Program-made: the position numbers and the translations under genes
Notes under the pieces: generated by a model
The model's input: only the letters and a program-made list of their open reading frames with translations
What the model was told of the DNA's origin: nothing
Databases searched by the model: none
Shown here: piece after piece, positions 16,890-26,708 of the stretch
Position numbering within the stretch: position 1 is the first letter of the stretch
Layout of the letters: the number at the start of each line of letters is the position of its first letter
DNA from: Chitinophaga sp. S165
GTDB lineage: Bacteria > Bacteroidota > Bacteroidia > Chitinophagales > Chitinophagaceae
DNA: 64,000 nt
Reading direction: 5' to 3'
NCBI RefSeq assembly: GCF_003182155.1
Contig: NZ_QGTG01000002.1
Location: 1 to 64,000, forward strand

Positions 16890-19079
16890 ATGAGGTCGTT
16901 CCCTTTCTACAAACAGCTAAACGCTATGGATTGCGGGCCTACCTGCCTGAAAATGATTGCAAAGTATTATGGCAAACATTACAACACAGACAGTATCCGC
17001 CAAAAAGCAGGGCTAAGCAAACAGGGCGTTTCATTGCTTGGCATTAGTGAAACAGCGGAGAAGCTGGGCTTCATAACACGTGGTGTGCACATCGATTATT
17101 CGAAACTGCAACAGGCGCCGGTCCCTGCTATCCTTCACTGGAATCAGAATCATTTTGTTATTCTTATTGATATTAATAAGAAGGGCGCTAAAATAGCGGA
17201 TCCTTCAAAGGGGGTAGTCACCTACACGCGAACCGATTTTCTTAGAAAATGGGGATCGAATAAAAAACAGGACCAGGAGAAAACGGGAACGGCCCTGCTA
17301 CTTGAACCAACACCTGTTTTTTACGATGCAGCCGATGAAAAAGAACACAAGCTCAACTGGGGCATAATCATGAAATACCTGAAAAGCAGCCATTGGATGC
17401 TAACACAGGTATTCATTTCATTGATGGTGGGATTGTTGATACAACTTATTATGCCGTATCTCACACAAAGTATGGTGGATAATGGTATCAATACAGGTAA
17501 TCTCAATTTTATTACCCTGATATTATGTGCACAGTTGATGCTGTCCGTCAGTACTGCTGTTATTAATTTCATAAGAAGCAGACTTCAGTTGAGAATATCC
17601 AGTACAGTCAACATTTCTATTCTTTCTGATTTCTGGATAAAACTTACCCGCCTGCCCTTGTCCTACTATGATGCACGGCATACGGGAGACACACTACAAA
17701 GGATTAGTGATAACGGTAAGATACAATCATTTCTTACCAGCCAGACGCTTACTACTATCTTTTCCATTTTCAGTTTTGGCGTTTATGCGGTGATACTTGT
17801 ATGGTATAGCGTGACATTGTTCCTGATATTTATGGCAGGTAACCTTCTTTACCTCGCATGGATCCAATTGTTTTTCCGTATTCGCCGCCGGATCAATAAT
17901 GATGTATTTGCATTGTCAGCTAAAGAAAAAGCTGCTACCCTGGAATTGATTCAAGGCATGCAGGATATCAGATTGAATAATGCGGAAAAAAGTAAACGCT
18001 GGCGTTGGGAAAATATCCAGGCACAACTGATAACGCTAAATTTTAAATCGCTCGACTACAATCAGTGGCAGTCTGCCGGGGCCTTGCTGATCACACAAGG
18101 AAAGGATATTCTGCTCAGTTTTATGGTAGCGAAGCTGGTAGTAGAAGGTCAGCTCACATTTGGTATGATGTTATCTGTTCAATATATCATCGGTTCCTTA
18201 AGCGGTCCTGTCCAGCAGTTTATTGGACTGGCACAGAACTTCCAGGATGCAAAGATCAGTATGGAACGGTTAAGCGAGATACATACGCTGACAGATGAAG
18301 AGCCTGGGGACAGGACCTTTAATACAAGGTTGCCTGAAAACAGGAGTCTCAGGATAAATCAGCTCAGTTTTTCCTATCCCGGATTAGCCAATAGTCCTGT
18401 TTTAAAAAACCTGGATCTTATCATTCCAAGTGGTAAGGTGACTGCAATAGTAGGGGTCAGTGGCAGCGGTAAGACAACGCTGCTAAAATTGCTGCTTAAG
18501 GTTTATGATGAATATCAGGGAGAGATCAAAATAGGAGAAAGTGATATGCGCACTATGAGCCATAGCTTCTGGCGGGCTAACTGTGGCGCGGTACTACAAG
18601 ATGGATATATTTTCAACGATACAATTGCACGGAATATTGCAGTCGGAGATGAATATCTTGATTATGACAAACTTGTACAAAGCTGTCGTATTGCTAATAT
18701 CCTGGAATTCATTGAAGCGCTTCCAAATGGATTTAATACCAAACTTGGCGCCGATGGATTGGGGATCAGCCAGGGACAACGGCAACGTTTGCTGATATCT
18801 CGGGCTGTTTATAAAAATCCGGAGTATTTGTTCTTTGACGAAGCGACCAATGCACTCGACGCTAATAATGAAAAAGCCATTGTAGAAAATATGGCGATTT
18901 TTTTTGAGGGAAGAACGGTAGTAATAGTTGCCCACCGCCTGAGTACCGTCAAAAATGCAGATAAGATAATTGTGCTGCATGAGGGACAAATAGCAGAAGA
19001 AGGTACTCATGAAGAGTTGACGCTCGCAAAAGGACGTTATTATGAACTGGTAAAAAATCAACTTGAACTCGGCAGGTAA
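16890..19079 (+). CDS. Peptidase C39-containing ABC exporter (PCAT)
   Basis: A 729-residue bacteriocin-type exporter and leader peptidase in one chain. Residues 1-130 are the peptidase C39 domain with Q9, C15 (MDCGPTCL), H88 (NQNHFVIL) and D104 (IADPSKG) in the right order. Residues about 160-450 are six transmembrane helices. The nucleotide-binding domain follows with Walker A GVSGSGKTT near 521, signature GISQGQRQRLL and Walker B EYLFFDEATNALD. It should cut after the double glycine of the two nearby precursors and export their cores. Its stop overlaps the ATG of the HlyD-type gene (TAATG), so the two are co-translated. The family call is very secure. Confidence -1.
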   Translation: MRSFPFYKQLNAMDCGPTCLKMIAKYYGKHYNTDSIRQKAGLSKQGVSLLGISETAEKLGFITRGVHIDYSKLQQAPVPAILHWNQNHFVILIDINKKGAKIADPSKGVVTYTRTDFLRKWGSNKKQDQEKTGTALLLEPTPVFYDAADEKEHKLNWGIIMKYLKSSHWMLTQVFISLMVGLLIQLIMPYLTQSMVDNGINTGNLNFITLILCAQLMLSVSTAVINFIRSRLQLRISSTVNISILSDFWIKLTRLPLSYYDARHTGDTLQRISDNGKIQSFLTSQTLTTIFSIFSFGVYAVILVWYSVTLFLIFMAGNLLYLAWIQLFFRIRRRINNDVFALSAKEKAATLELIQGMQDIRLNNAEKSKRWRWENIQAQLITLNFKSLDYNQWQSAGALLITQGKDILLSFMVAKLVVEGQLTFGMMLSVQYIIGSLSGPVQQFIGLAQNFQDAKISMERLSEIHTLTDEEPGDRTFNTRLPENRSLRINQLSFSYPGLANSPVLKNLDLIIPSGKVTAIVGVSGSGKTTLLKLLLKVYDEYQGEIKIGESDMRTMSHSFWRANCGAVLQDGYIFNDTIARNIAVGDEYLDYDKLVQSCRIANILEFIEALPNGFNTKLGADGLGISQGQRQRLLISRAVYKNPEYLFFDEATNALDANNEKAIVENMAIFFEGRTVVIVAHRLSTVKNADKIIVLHEGQIAEEGTHEELTLAKGRYYELVKNQLELGR

Positions 19080-20449
19080 TGGATAACATTTCAAACTCAA
19101 GGGTAGTATCCCAGAATGGAATAAGCTCTTCATTGGAATTATCTGAAGAACTGATATCAAACCCTGGAATTAAACATGGGACTGAAATCATCGATCGTTC
19201 TGAAGTAGTGCAGGAAATCATTTCCAGGAAACCTGCGTTTGCAGAGAGATGGGCCTTATTCGTATTTCTCTCAATACTTTTTACTATCCTCCTGGTTGCA
19301 TGGATGATAAAGTATCCTGATGTAATCGAGACCAACGGTAACCTAACGTCTACAAACTTCCCAAAAGAAATTATAATTGTCCAGGAGGGCAGATTAAAAA
19401 AATTATTTACTGTTAACGGCAGCTTTGTAAAAAAGGGAGAGGTTATAGGTTGGATGGAATCTACTGCAGATTATCAATCAATTGCTAAAATCAGGCAGCA
19501 AACAGACCATTGTATTGAAAATCTTCGCAAACTGCATGTACAGGAGGCGCTCCAAAGCTTTGATGACCGGACCCCTAACCTGGGTGAAATACAACGGAAC
19601 TACCAGGAATTTATCAAAGCATTGCAACTATTTAAAAACTACACGTTTGACGGATACTATATAAGAAGGAAAAATATGCTAAAAGCAGATATTGAACATA
19701 TCCGGCAAGAAAACGAGAATATACAACGTGAGAAACAACTGGAAGAACAGGATCTAAAAATTGCGGAAGAGACTTACAAGATGAATCGCCAGCTTTTTGA
19801 GCAGCATGTTATAGCTGAAGAAGAGTTCAGGAAAGCAAAAAGTGCCTACCTCGGAAAACAATTATCCTTTGAGCATTCCAATTCATCATTGTTATCAAAT
19901 CAAGCGAAAATGAACGACAAACTAAAAGAAATAGACCAGCTTGCGTACGAGATCTCTCTGCAATCGGACATCTTTGAGCAGTCGCTACAAACCTTTTCAA
20001 GTGTTTTAGACGAATGGATGCTAAAATACTTATTGATATCTCCCTTAGACGGTAAGATCACTTTTGTATCTCCGGTGCAGGAGAACCAACAAATGCCACA
20101 AGGGAAACTTATCGGTTTTATCGCTCCGCAAGGAGATCCGCAAGTCTATATTGAAGCAAACTTACAACAGGATAACTTCGGCAAAATTGATACAGGGATG
20201 AAAGCCATTTTGCGGTTCGACGCTTATCCCTATCAGGAGTTCGGACAGGTAACAGGAACGGTGTCTTACATCTCCGATATACCCTCAGACAGTGGTTTTC
20301 TGGCGACAATAAGGCTGAGCCAGGGATTGATCACGAACATGCATACCCGTATACCTTATAAAGACAGGTTAAAGTTGCAGGTCAGGGTAATCACAAAAGA
20401 TATGCGGTTGTTGGAGAGATTGTACCAGAATGTAGTCAAAACAGAATGA
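19079..20449 (+). CDS. HlyD-family membrane fusion partner of the exporter
   Basis: A 456-residue periplasmic adaptor. A cytoplasmic N-terminus of about 60 residues precedes one membrane helix (ALFVFLSILFTILLVAWMI), a lipoyl-like half (IIIVQEGRLKKLFTVNGSFVKKGEVIGWM), a long coiled coil (about 140-300, rich in E, K and Q) and the returning lipoyl/beta-barrel part (LISPLDGKITF; TGMKAILRFDAYPYQEFG). This links the inner-membrane exporter to an outer-membrane channel. No TolC-like gene is present in the window, so the channel must be encoded elsewhere. Its start overlaps the exporter stop by one base. Confidence -1.
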   Translation: MDNISNSRVVSQNGISSSLELSEELISNPGIKHGTEIIDRSEVVQEIISRKPAFAERWALFVFLSILFTILLVAWMIKYPDVIETNGNLTSTNFPKEIIIVQEGRLKKLFTVNGSFVKKGEVIGWMESTADYQSIAKIRQQTDHCIENLRKLHVQEALQSFDDRTPNLGEIQRNYQEFIKALQLFKNYTFDGYYIRRKNMLKADIEHIRQENENIQREKQLEEQDLKIAEETYKMNRQLFEQHVIAEEEFRKAKSAYLGKQLSFEHSNSSLLSNQAKMNDKLKEIDQLAYEISLQSDIFEQSLQTFSSVLDEWMLKYLLISPLDGKITFVSPVQENQQMPQGKLIGFIAPQGDPQVYIEANLQQDNFGKIDTGMKAILRFDAYPYQEFGQVTGTVSYISDIPSDSGFLATIRLSQGLITNMHTRIPYKDRLKLQVRVITKDMRLLERLYQNVVKTE

Positions 20450-20511
20450 CAAAACTATGTAATCACCCATCTCGGATAAATTTGACTTTTAACTAAATCT
20501 TCTATTGCTCC

Positions 20512-22146
20512 ATGTTTTGGAAACTCACTGAACCCAAACCCAACGGCCCTTTAGCGGCGCAGCTATTTTTAGACATACTCGGTGTGAAACTGTCTGCCAC
20601 AACCCTTCAGAACGAGGTGGAAGATCATCCGGACTATCCAAGTTTGCTTAGTATAAGCGATGTATTCAGCAGATATAATATTGAAAACATAACTGCAAGT
20701 TTCTCGCCGGACCAAATGGACAATATTCCACCACCTTATATTACTCAATTAAAAAAAGGGAAGGACGAGGTTGAATATTTTACTGTCATTAGTGATATTT
20801 CCGGAGAGAAGGCCAGGATGTTTAATCCTGAAGAAAGAAAATGGATATGGATCTCCCTAAAAGATCTTAAAAAAATAAGCACCGGCATCGTGTTACTGGC
20901 AGAACCCGCACCCGATGCCGGAGAGCCTGATTACAAACAAAAACATCGTGAAGAAACGATAAAACATATTAGCAGGCCTGCATTGGCCACTTTACTGCTA
21001 CTCATTTTGGGTATTACGATTGGCAAGGCCTTCATATATGCGGGACCGGCTGCATTGTTGCCTGTGATCTACTTTCTAATCTCTGTAACAGGCGTCGGCC
21101 TTGGTATCCTACTGGTATGGTATGAGCTTGACCATTACAGCCCCGTAATCCGGCAAATCTGCAAGGCAACAAAAAAAGTGAATTGCAATGCCATTCTCCA
21201 ATCAGATGCCGCAAAGATAGGAGGCATAAGCTGGAGCATGATTGGCCTTTCTTATTTTATTGGAACGGTATTGCTTTTCCAGTTAAATGGCCTGACTAAT
21301 CCAGCTACACTCGCCCTTGCAGGATTATTTAGTATTCTTTCATTCCCTTTTACCATTTATTCTGTCTTTTACCAATGGCGTATTGCCAAACAATGGTGTA
21401 TTCTTTGCCTGTACGTACAGGGCTTACTGGTATCACAAGCCGCCATTACGCTTGCCGGCGGATGGATGACACAGATTGTTTCCGGTGTTACCGACGCCTC
21501 CCTGATCTTTAGTGCAGTAACATCCTACATACTCCCCTTGCTCACTCTTCTGTTGTTTATCCCAGTGCTGAAGAAAGCAAAGAACACCAGGCATAGTAAA
21601 CATCAGTTAAACCGTTTAAAATATGACCCCATTATATTTGACGCTTTGCTGAAAAAGCAAAAAGCCATCCGGAAAAGCGTTGAGGGTGTCGGTATTGTAC
21701 TCGGCACGCCTGGCGCCCCTAATAAAATTATTAAGGTATGTAACCCTTATTGTGATCCCTGTGCACAAGCACATGTACCAATAGAAGAACTTATTCAGAA
21801 CAATCCGGATGTGGAACTTCGGATCATTTTTACGGCGACAACGGAAGACTCAGATGTAAAGCGGCTTCCTGTAGGCCATTTCCTTTCCATAGCCGCACTG
21901 AAGGATGATACGCTGATGAAACAAGCCCTTGATGATTGGTATCTGGCAAGTGAAAAGAATTATGAGATTTTCGCAGCTAAATATCCCGTTTACGAGGACC
22001 TAACGATACATAACAGTAAAATTTCAGCTATGCGCACATGGTGCGATGTTGAAGAAATATCTGGGACACCCACAATCTTCATTAATGACCATGAACTTCC
22101 GCAATTATATAGTGCACACGATCTGAAGAATTTTTTCATTGCGTAA
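20512..22146 (+). CDS. VKOR-thioredoxin disulfide-forming fusion with C39-like head
   Basis: A 544-residue membrane oxidoreductase in three parts. Residues 1-130 resemble a peptidase C39 fold (AAQLFLDILGVKLSATTL, DHPDYPSLLSISDV, YFTVISD) but contain no cysteine, so they can at most bind leaders. About 155-355 is a vitamin K epoxide reductase domain with several membrane helices, C225 in VNCNAIL and the redox pair C296/C299 (QWCILC). Residues about 390-544 are a DsbA/thioredoxin-like domain with C414/C417 (NPYCDPC) and a cis-proline segment SGTPTIFIN. It should pass electrons from peptide thiols to quinone. Its position directly after the exporter genes points to the six-Cys peptides as substrates. 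Confidence -1.
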   Translation: MFWKLTEPKPNGPLAAQLFLDILGVKLSATTLQNEVEDHPDYPSLLSISDVFSRYNIENITASFSPDQMDNIPPPYITQLKKGKDEVEYFTVISDISGEKARMFNPEERKWIWISLKDLKKISTGIVLLAEPAPDAGEPDYKQKHREETIKHISRPALATLLLLILGITIGKAFIYAGPAALLPVIYFLISVTGVGLGILLVWYELDHYSPVIRQICKATKKVNCNAILQSDAAKIGGISWSMIGLSYFIGTVLLFQLNGLTNPATLALAGLFSILSFPFTIYSVFYQWRIAKQWCILCLYVQGLLVSQAAITLAGGWMTQIVSGVTDASLIFSAVTSYILPLLTLLLFIPVLKKAKNTRHSKHQLNRLKYDPIIFDALLKKQKAIRKSVEGVGIVLGTPGAPNKIIKVCNPYCDPCAQAHVPIEELIQNNPDVELRIIFTATTEDSDVKRLPVGHFLSIAALKDDTLMKQALDDWYLASEKNYEIFAAKYPVYEDLTIHNSKISAMRTWCDVEEISGTPTIFINDHELPQLYSAHDLKNFFIA

Positions 22147-22171
22147 TCTTCATAATATTCATTTTACAGTT

Positions 22172-23473
22172 ATGAAAAATATTATCCCCACCCGCATCAT
22201 AAATTTAAAGCATCGCACAGATCGTCGGGAGCATATCGAAAAGGAATTTGGCGGAAGAGCAGAGTTTTCTATTGAGGTAATAGAAGCCTGCGAACACCAT
22301 ATTGGAGCAATAGGTCTGTGGCAAAGTATCTGCAGGATCATAAGCACCGCAAGTCAGAAAGACTGGCCCTATGTACTGATTTGCGAAGATGATCATCAGT
22401 TCACTGAAGAATATTCTCCCGACTATCTAATGGATTGCATTGCAAAATGTGAAGCAGAAGGTGGAGATGTACTACTAGGTGCTGTAAGCTGGTTTGATTC
22501 CGCGCTACCTGTCAACGACAAATTACATTGGGTAGCTAAATTCACCGGTACGCAGTTTATGATCATCTACAGGAAATTCTACGAAAAGATCTTATCTGCG
22601 GATTTCGGCGTTGGAGATAATGCCGATTATAAGATTGCCTCACTCACTACCGGAAAGTATTTCACTAGTAAACCCGTTTCGACGCAAATATATTTTGGCT
22701 ATTCAGATGTAACGGCACGAAATGCACAAGAAGGCAGACTTGAAGAACTTTTTGGCGATAGTGTGAATGGCATTGACATGCTCCGTATCGTTTCAAATTA
22801 TTATCAGAAAGAAATCAATGATGTTCAAAAGAAGATACCAGACTACGACCTATCTCAAATCTGTTTACCCGTTTTTATTATAACACAGCCGGAAACATAC
22901 CGAGATAGGATAATACAAGAATTCTCCCGAAAACCGGAGTTTGAAGTTTTTTTTATTGAAACCGGAAAAAACGGTGAGTGCACCAACATTGATAGATGGG
23001 AAGGGATCAGAGAGGCGGTACGAATGGGCAAAGAACGTGACGAAGATCTTATTATCATTTGCAATGATAACCACATTTTTACCGCAGACTATTCAAAAGA
23101 ATATCTGTTTGATCACATTATCAAGGCGCATTACCAGGGAATTGATCTTTTATTGACCGGTTGCAGAAGTTTCTATCGTGCAATACCAGTGGCCCCGTCA
23201 CGCTATTGGGTTGCCGGTGGCACTGCGGCTCCCTTCCTGGTAATATTCAAAAAGTTCTATGACAGGCTGCTGGAAGAATCATTTGACGAGAATGTGAAGC
23301 CCTCGGAATTGATCAATGAATTGACCTTTAACAAAATGCTGATCTATCCGTTTATTTCCAGTTCCGTAGATGATCAGCATATATTTGAAGAAACCCGTCT
23401 TAATTTTGCTGAGCTAGAAGAGGCTTCTACCAGGTATTTCTGGCCACAATTGCAGCATACAGTTGTTATCTGA
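22172..23473 (+). CDS. Tandem GT25-like glycosyltransferase-related protein
   Basis: A 433-residue protein from the ATG at 22172; an in-frame TTG at 22139 would overlap the upstream gene. The start (IINLKHRTDRREHIEKEF) and ICEDDHQF at 71-77 follow the GT25 (LPS/collagen-type galactosyltransferase) pattern. The protein is an internal duplication: residues about 1-145 and 231-375 share a layout ending in WVA-x-G(T)-F-x-I(V)-x-K-FY. In the second copy the acidic EDD becomes NDN (298-300), so probably only the first copy is catalytic. It has no signal peptide. In this locus it may glycosylate the precursors before export. The donor sugar is unknown. Confidence -1.
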   Translation: MKNIIPTRIINLKHRTDRREHIEKEFGGRAEFSIEVIEACEHHIGAIGLWQSICRIISTASQKDWPYVLICEDDHQFTEEYSPDYLMDCIAKCEAEGGDVLLGAVSWFDSALPVNDKLHWVAKFTGTQFMIIYRKFYEKILSADFGVGDNADYKIASLTTGKYFTSKPVSTQIYFGYSDVTARNAQEGRLEELFGDSVNGIDMLRIVSNYYQKEINDVQKKIPDYDLSQICLPVFIITQPETYRDRIIQEFSRKPEFEVFFIETGKNGECTNIDRWEGIREAVRMGKERDEDLIIICNDNHIFTADYSKEYLFDHIIKAHYQGIDLLLTGCRSFYRAIPVAPSRYWVAGGTAAPFLVIFKKFYDRLLEESFDENVKPSELINELTFNKMLIYPFISSSVDDQHIFEETRLNFAELEEASTRYFWPQLQHTVVI

Positions 23474-23498
23474 ATAGAATAAGGTATAGCACATGGCA

Positions 23499-24425
23499 TT
23501 AGGAGACATTCCCTACAATCATTTTTTCCTGAGCGATAGCAAGCACATAATCAAAAAAACCGAACAGGAACTTCTGGTTAAATGCTCTTAAACGAAGGTT
23601 CTGTTTCATTAGCTTATTTAACAGGTTCAGTCCTTCAGTTAGCTCTTCTTTAGAGGAAAATGCCATTCTTTTCATCAATTGCAAATAAATCCGCTTCTCC
23701 TCATTGGACAGCTCGAAATTGTGGAATTTTAATTGGGACAACCTGATACGATCTGCGTATTCCACCTGCATGGCGTGGTGCTTTGACGATATCTGTTGCG
23801 AATGATGCCGGTATTGGATAAGCTCATGATCAATATTTTGAACGGGAAATAAAGTACAGCACCGGGAGATGAAATCGAAATCTGACGCATAAAAATAGTT
23901 TTCATCATAACGGAGCTGATATTTGCGTACTAATGAGGCACGTATCATGAATGTTGGATGTGCAACAAAATTATTCATTAGAAGTAGTACCTGCAGCTGC
24001 CGGAATGGAACGACAGGATTAGTCAGTTTCCCGGTCAGCTCACCATTATTGTTAATAATCTTTCCCTGCCCTCCGATGGCTCCGGTTCTGGGATTACTTT
24101 CCAGATAATCATACTGCAATTGAAGACGATTCTCATATGCGATGTCATCAGCATCCATAACGCAAATATATTTTCCTTCTGCGATCGATATACCGGCATT
24201 TCTGGCTGGATAATTACCTATATTCTTGCTAAATGGTATGTATTTAATCCTGTTGTCTTTATACCGAAATATCTCCTGATGGCTGTTATCTTTAGAGCCA
24301 TCATTGATTATAATCAGTTCAAAGTTCTGTAAGGACTGACCAAGTATACTTTCTATCGCGCCGCCTACGTATTTTCCGGCGTTATAACATGGCATTATAA
24401 CAGATATAAGGGTCTTAGGTTTCAT
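23499..24425 (-). CDS. Family 2 glycosyltransferase
   Basis: A 308-residue cytoplasmic GT-A enzyme. The start ISVIMPCYNAGKYVGGAIES with SILGQSLQNFELIIINDGS binds the nucleotide sugar, and VMDADD carries the metal-binding DxD. The rest is helical and lacks membrane segments. It converges on the GT25-like gene, 25 bases away, so it is not in the same transcript, but it closes the locus. In glycocins such as sublancin the S- or O-glycosyltransferase is a GT2 enzyme, so this is a reasonable candidate for peptide glycosylation. A role in surface polysaccharide synthesis is the main alternative. Confidence -1.
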   Translation of the reverse strand: MKPKTLISVIMPCYNAGKYVGGAIESILGQSLQNFELIIINDGSKDNSHQEIFRYKDNRIKYIPFSKNIGNYPARNAGISIAEGKYICVMDADDIAYENRLQLQYDYLESNPRTGAIGGQGKIINNNGELTGKLTNPVVPFRQLQVLLLMNNFVAHPTFMIRASLVRKYQLRYDENYFYASDFDFISRCCTLFPVQNIDHELIQYRHHSQQISSKHHAMQVEYADRIRLSQLKFHNFELSNEEKRIYLQLMKRMAFSSKEELTEGLNLLNKLMKQNLRLRAFNQKFLFGFFDYVLAIAQEKMIVGNVS

Positions 24426-24671
24426 GCAAGATTATAGTATTCGTTGATTTTTTGATAATATTCAGGAACGGGTAACAACTAATTATAACCGGGTAAATAT
24501 TCAAACAATATAAAGAAAAAAAAGCAGGCTGTGTATGAGCCGGCGATATTTTTTATGCCCCTTCTCTTCGCTCATCAAAAATTCTTTCGTTCCCATTTTT
24601 ATTTTTTTACATTAGGATGCCTATTCTAAACTACCATTACAAACATTAAAACCGATAAACAGGTCATCGTT

Positions 24672-26012
24672 ATGAAAAGAAGAGATTTTATTAAAACCGG
24701 CGGCCTTGCTGGTGTAGGAGCAGGTCTAACTATCCTTAATTTTCCGGTTTTCGGGAAAAACGCTCCCAGTAACAAGCTGGTATTGGGCGTAATGGGCGTC
24801 AATTCCAGAGGTAACTGGCTGGCACAGTGCGCCGCGAAACTTCCAGGGGCTGAGATCGGGTATGTATGTGATGTTGAAGACGGCGCCATTGCGAAGGGCC
24901 TTAAGGCTATTGCCGGTGCACAGGATCGCAAGCCGACCGTTATAAAAGACATCCGTCAGTTACTGGAGCGCAAAGACTTTGACGCACTTTTTGTTGCTGC
25001 TCCTGACCACTGGCATGCTCCAGCGGCCATTATGGCTACAGCCGCCGGCAAACATGTATACGTAGAAAAGCCCTGCGCTCAAAATCCGGCGGAAGGCGAA
25101 CTACTGATCGCTGCTGCAAAGAAGTATAACCGTCTTGTACAAATGGGCAGTCAGCGCCGTTCCTGGCCTAATCTGCAACAGGCTATAAAAGAGGTGAAGG
25201 AACAACATGTATTAGGTAAAATATACTATGGGAAAAGCTGGTATACCAATAACCGTCAGCCAATAGGCATCGGCAAGAAGATACCTGTACCAAGTACCCT
25301 GGACTGGAATTTATGGCAAGGTCCGGCGCCACGCCGCGATTACCTGGATAACATCGTTCACTACAACTGGCACTGGCGCTGGCATTGGGGTACTTCTGAA
25401 ACCTGCAATAACGCCACGCATGAACTGGACTGCCTTCGCTGGTTTATGGACCTGGATTTCCCTACCAAAGTGACCTCCGCTGGTGGACGTTATGCTTATC
25501 CACAAGATACCGACTGGGAAACACCAGATACCCAAACCCTCAACTTTGAGTTTGAAGGCGGCAAAGCTATTTCCTGGGAAGGCCGTAGCTGCAGTGCATA
25601 CAACCTGGAAGGCAGCGATCGCGGATTCGCCATTTTCGGAGATAATGGCACCTTATACAATACCGGCGGTGATAGTTACAAGATAACAGATATCAAGGGG
25701 AAGGTTGTGAAAGATGTTAAACAATCGACCAATACAAATCAAAGTGCTGTCAACACTGTTAGTCCTGCCGGCGAATTCTATGATGCAATACATATCAATA
25801 ACTTCCTGGAAAGCATCCGCGGCAATGCCAGGCTGAATGCCGAAATAAACGTCGCATACCGCAGTACCCTGCTTCCATTACTGGGTAACATTGCACAACG
25901 TACAGGCAAGGTATTACATACGGATCCTTCCAATGGCCACATCCTTAACGATGCCGATGCTATGAAGTTGTGGAAGAGGGAGTATGAAAAAGGATGGGCG
26001 CCGAAAGTCTGA
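24672..26012 (+). CDS. Tat-exported Gfo/Idh/MocA-family oxidoreductase
   Basis: A 446-residue protein. The start MKRRDFIKTGGLAG is a twin-arginine signal (RRDFIK) with a following hydrophobic stretch, so it is folded in the cytoplasm, probably with bound NAD(P), before export. The Rossmann part has LGVMGVNSRGNWLAQ and later DALFVAAPDHWHAPAAIMA and GKHVYVEKPCAQNP, the EKP motif of the family. The C-terminal part is an alpha/beta substrate domain (NATHELDCLRWFMD). Secreted family members in Bacteroidota act on sugars or glycoconjugates, sometimes as glycoside-cleaving enzymes with recycled cofactor. The substrate is unknown. It is monocistronic. Confidence -1.
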   Translation: MKRRDFIKTGGLAGVGAGLTILNFPVFGKNAPSNKLVLGVMGVNSRGNWLAQCAAKLPGAEIGYVCDVEDGAIAKGLKAIAGAQDRKPTVIKDIRQLLERKDFDALFVAAPDHWHAPAAIMATAAGKHVYVEKPCAQNPAEGELLIAAAKKYNRLVQMGSQRRSWPNLQQAIKEVKEQHVLGKIYYGKSWYTNNRQPIGIGKKIPVPSTLDWNLWQGPAPRRDYLDNIVHYNWHWRWHWGTSETCNNATHELDCLRWFMDLDFPTKVTSAGGRYAYPQDTDWETPDTQTLNFEFEGGKAISWEGRSCSAYNLEGSDRGFAIFGDNGTLYNTGGDSYKITDIKGKVVKDVKQSTNTNQSAVNTVSPAGEFYDAIHINNFLESIRGNARLNAEINVAYRSTLLPLLGNIAQRTGKVLHTDPSNGHILNDADAMKLWKREYEKGWAPKV

Positions 26013-26126
26013 TTGCTACAGAGACAGTATTAAAAATATTTTCTCACCTCGCATAAGGGTATCTTCTGCCCTTTGTGTTATACTATTGGATTATTGCGCC
26101 AACAAGCATCAGGGTAACTAACGGAA

Positions 26127-26681
26127 TTGAAGAAACAAGATAAATCTGAACTGTTCCTACAACTTTTTCATACCTGTTATGAAAGGTTGCATCGGTATGC
26201 GTATACCTTATTACGGGACAGTGAGGAGGCCAATGACATCATTCAAACCGTATTTGCCAGGCTGTGGGAAAAACGTGAAACCGTCATCTTTGAAGACGAT
26301 ATAAAGGGATATCTATACAGGTCCGTACACAACCTGAGTATGAACGTTATTCGTAAGGAAGGCGCCCGGAACAGGTATATGTCCTATAAAAACGGAGATA
26401 AGGACAGCCTTATGCAGGGGGGTACGGAACAGCAAACGTTGACCAGGGAGCTTGAACAACACATCTCCCGGGCCACCGGTGCCCTGCCTGAACAATGCAG
26501 GATCATATTCCTGAAAAGCCGTGAGGAAGGTAAAAAGTATGCAGAGATAGCAACAGAGTTGAACATTTCTGTAAAAACAGTCGAAGCACAAATGAGTAAA
26601 GCATTACGACTGATGCGTGAAAAGCTGGCGGATTACCTCCTGACGGTAATTATACTGTGGTATATCAATCATCTTTTATAA
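26127..26681 (+). CDS. ECF RNA polymerase sigma factor
   Basis: A 184-residue sigma-70 factor of the ECF group found with FecR proteins. Region 2 is at about 8-75 (FHTCYERLHRYAYTLLRDSE; VFARLWEKRETV) and region 4 at about 110-165 (LPEQCRIIFLKSREEGKKYA; ELNISVKTVEAQMSKALRLM). The start appears to be TTG at 26127, since no ATG lies before region 2. The C-terminal hydrophobic segment (LLTVIILWYINHLL) is unusual but seen in this group. It is followed by an anti-sigma gene and an STN-domain outer-membrane protein, forming a cell-surface signalling set. Confidence -1.
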   Translation: MKKQDKSELFLQLFHTCYERLHRYAYTLLRDSEEANDIIQTVFARLWEKRETVIFEDDIKGYLYRSVHNLSMNVIRKEGARNRYMSYKNGDKDSLMQGGTEQQTLTRELEQHISRATGALPEQCRIIFLKSREEGKKYAEIATELNISVKTVEAQMSKALRLMREKLADYLLTVIILWYINHLL

Positions 26682-26708
26682 ATATCTGCATGAAATAATA
26701 TTTACCCA

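Noticed and set aside
18594..19160. 188-codon minus-strand frame inside the exporter
   Set aside because: It is opposite the nucleotide-binding domain and explained as a shadow of it.
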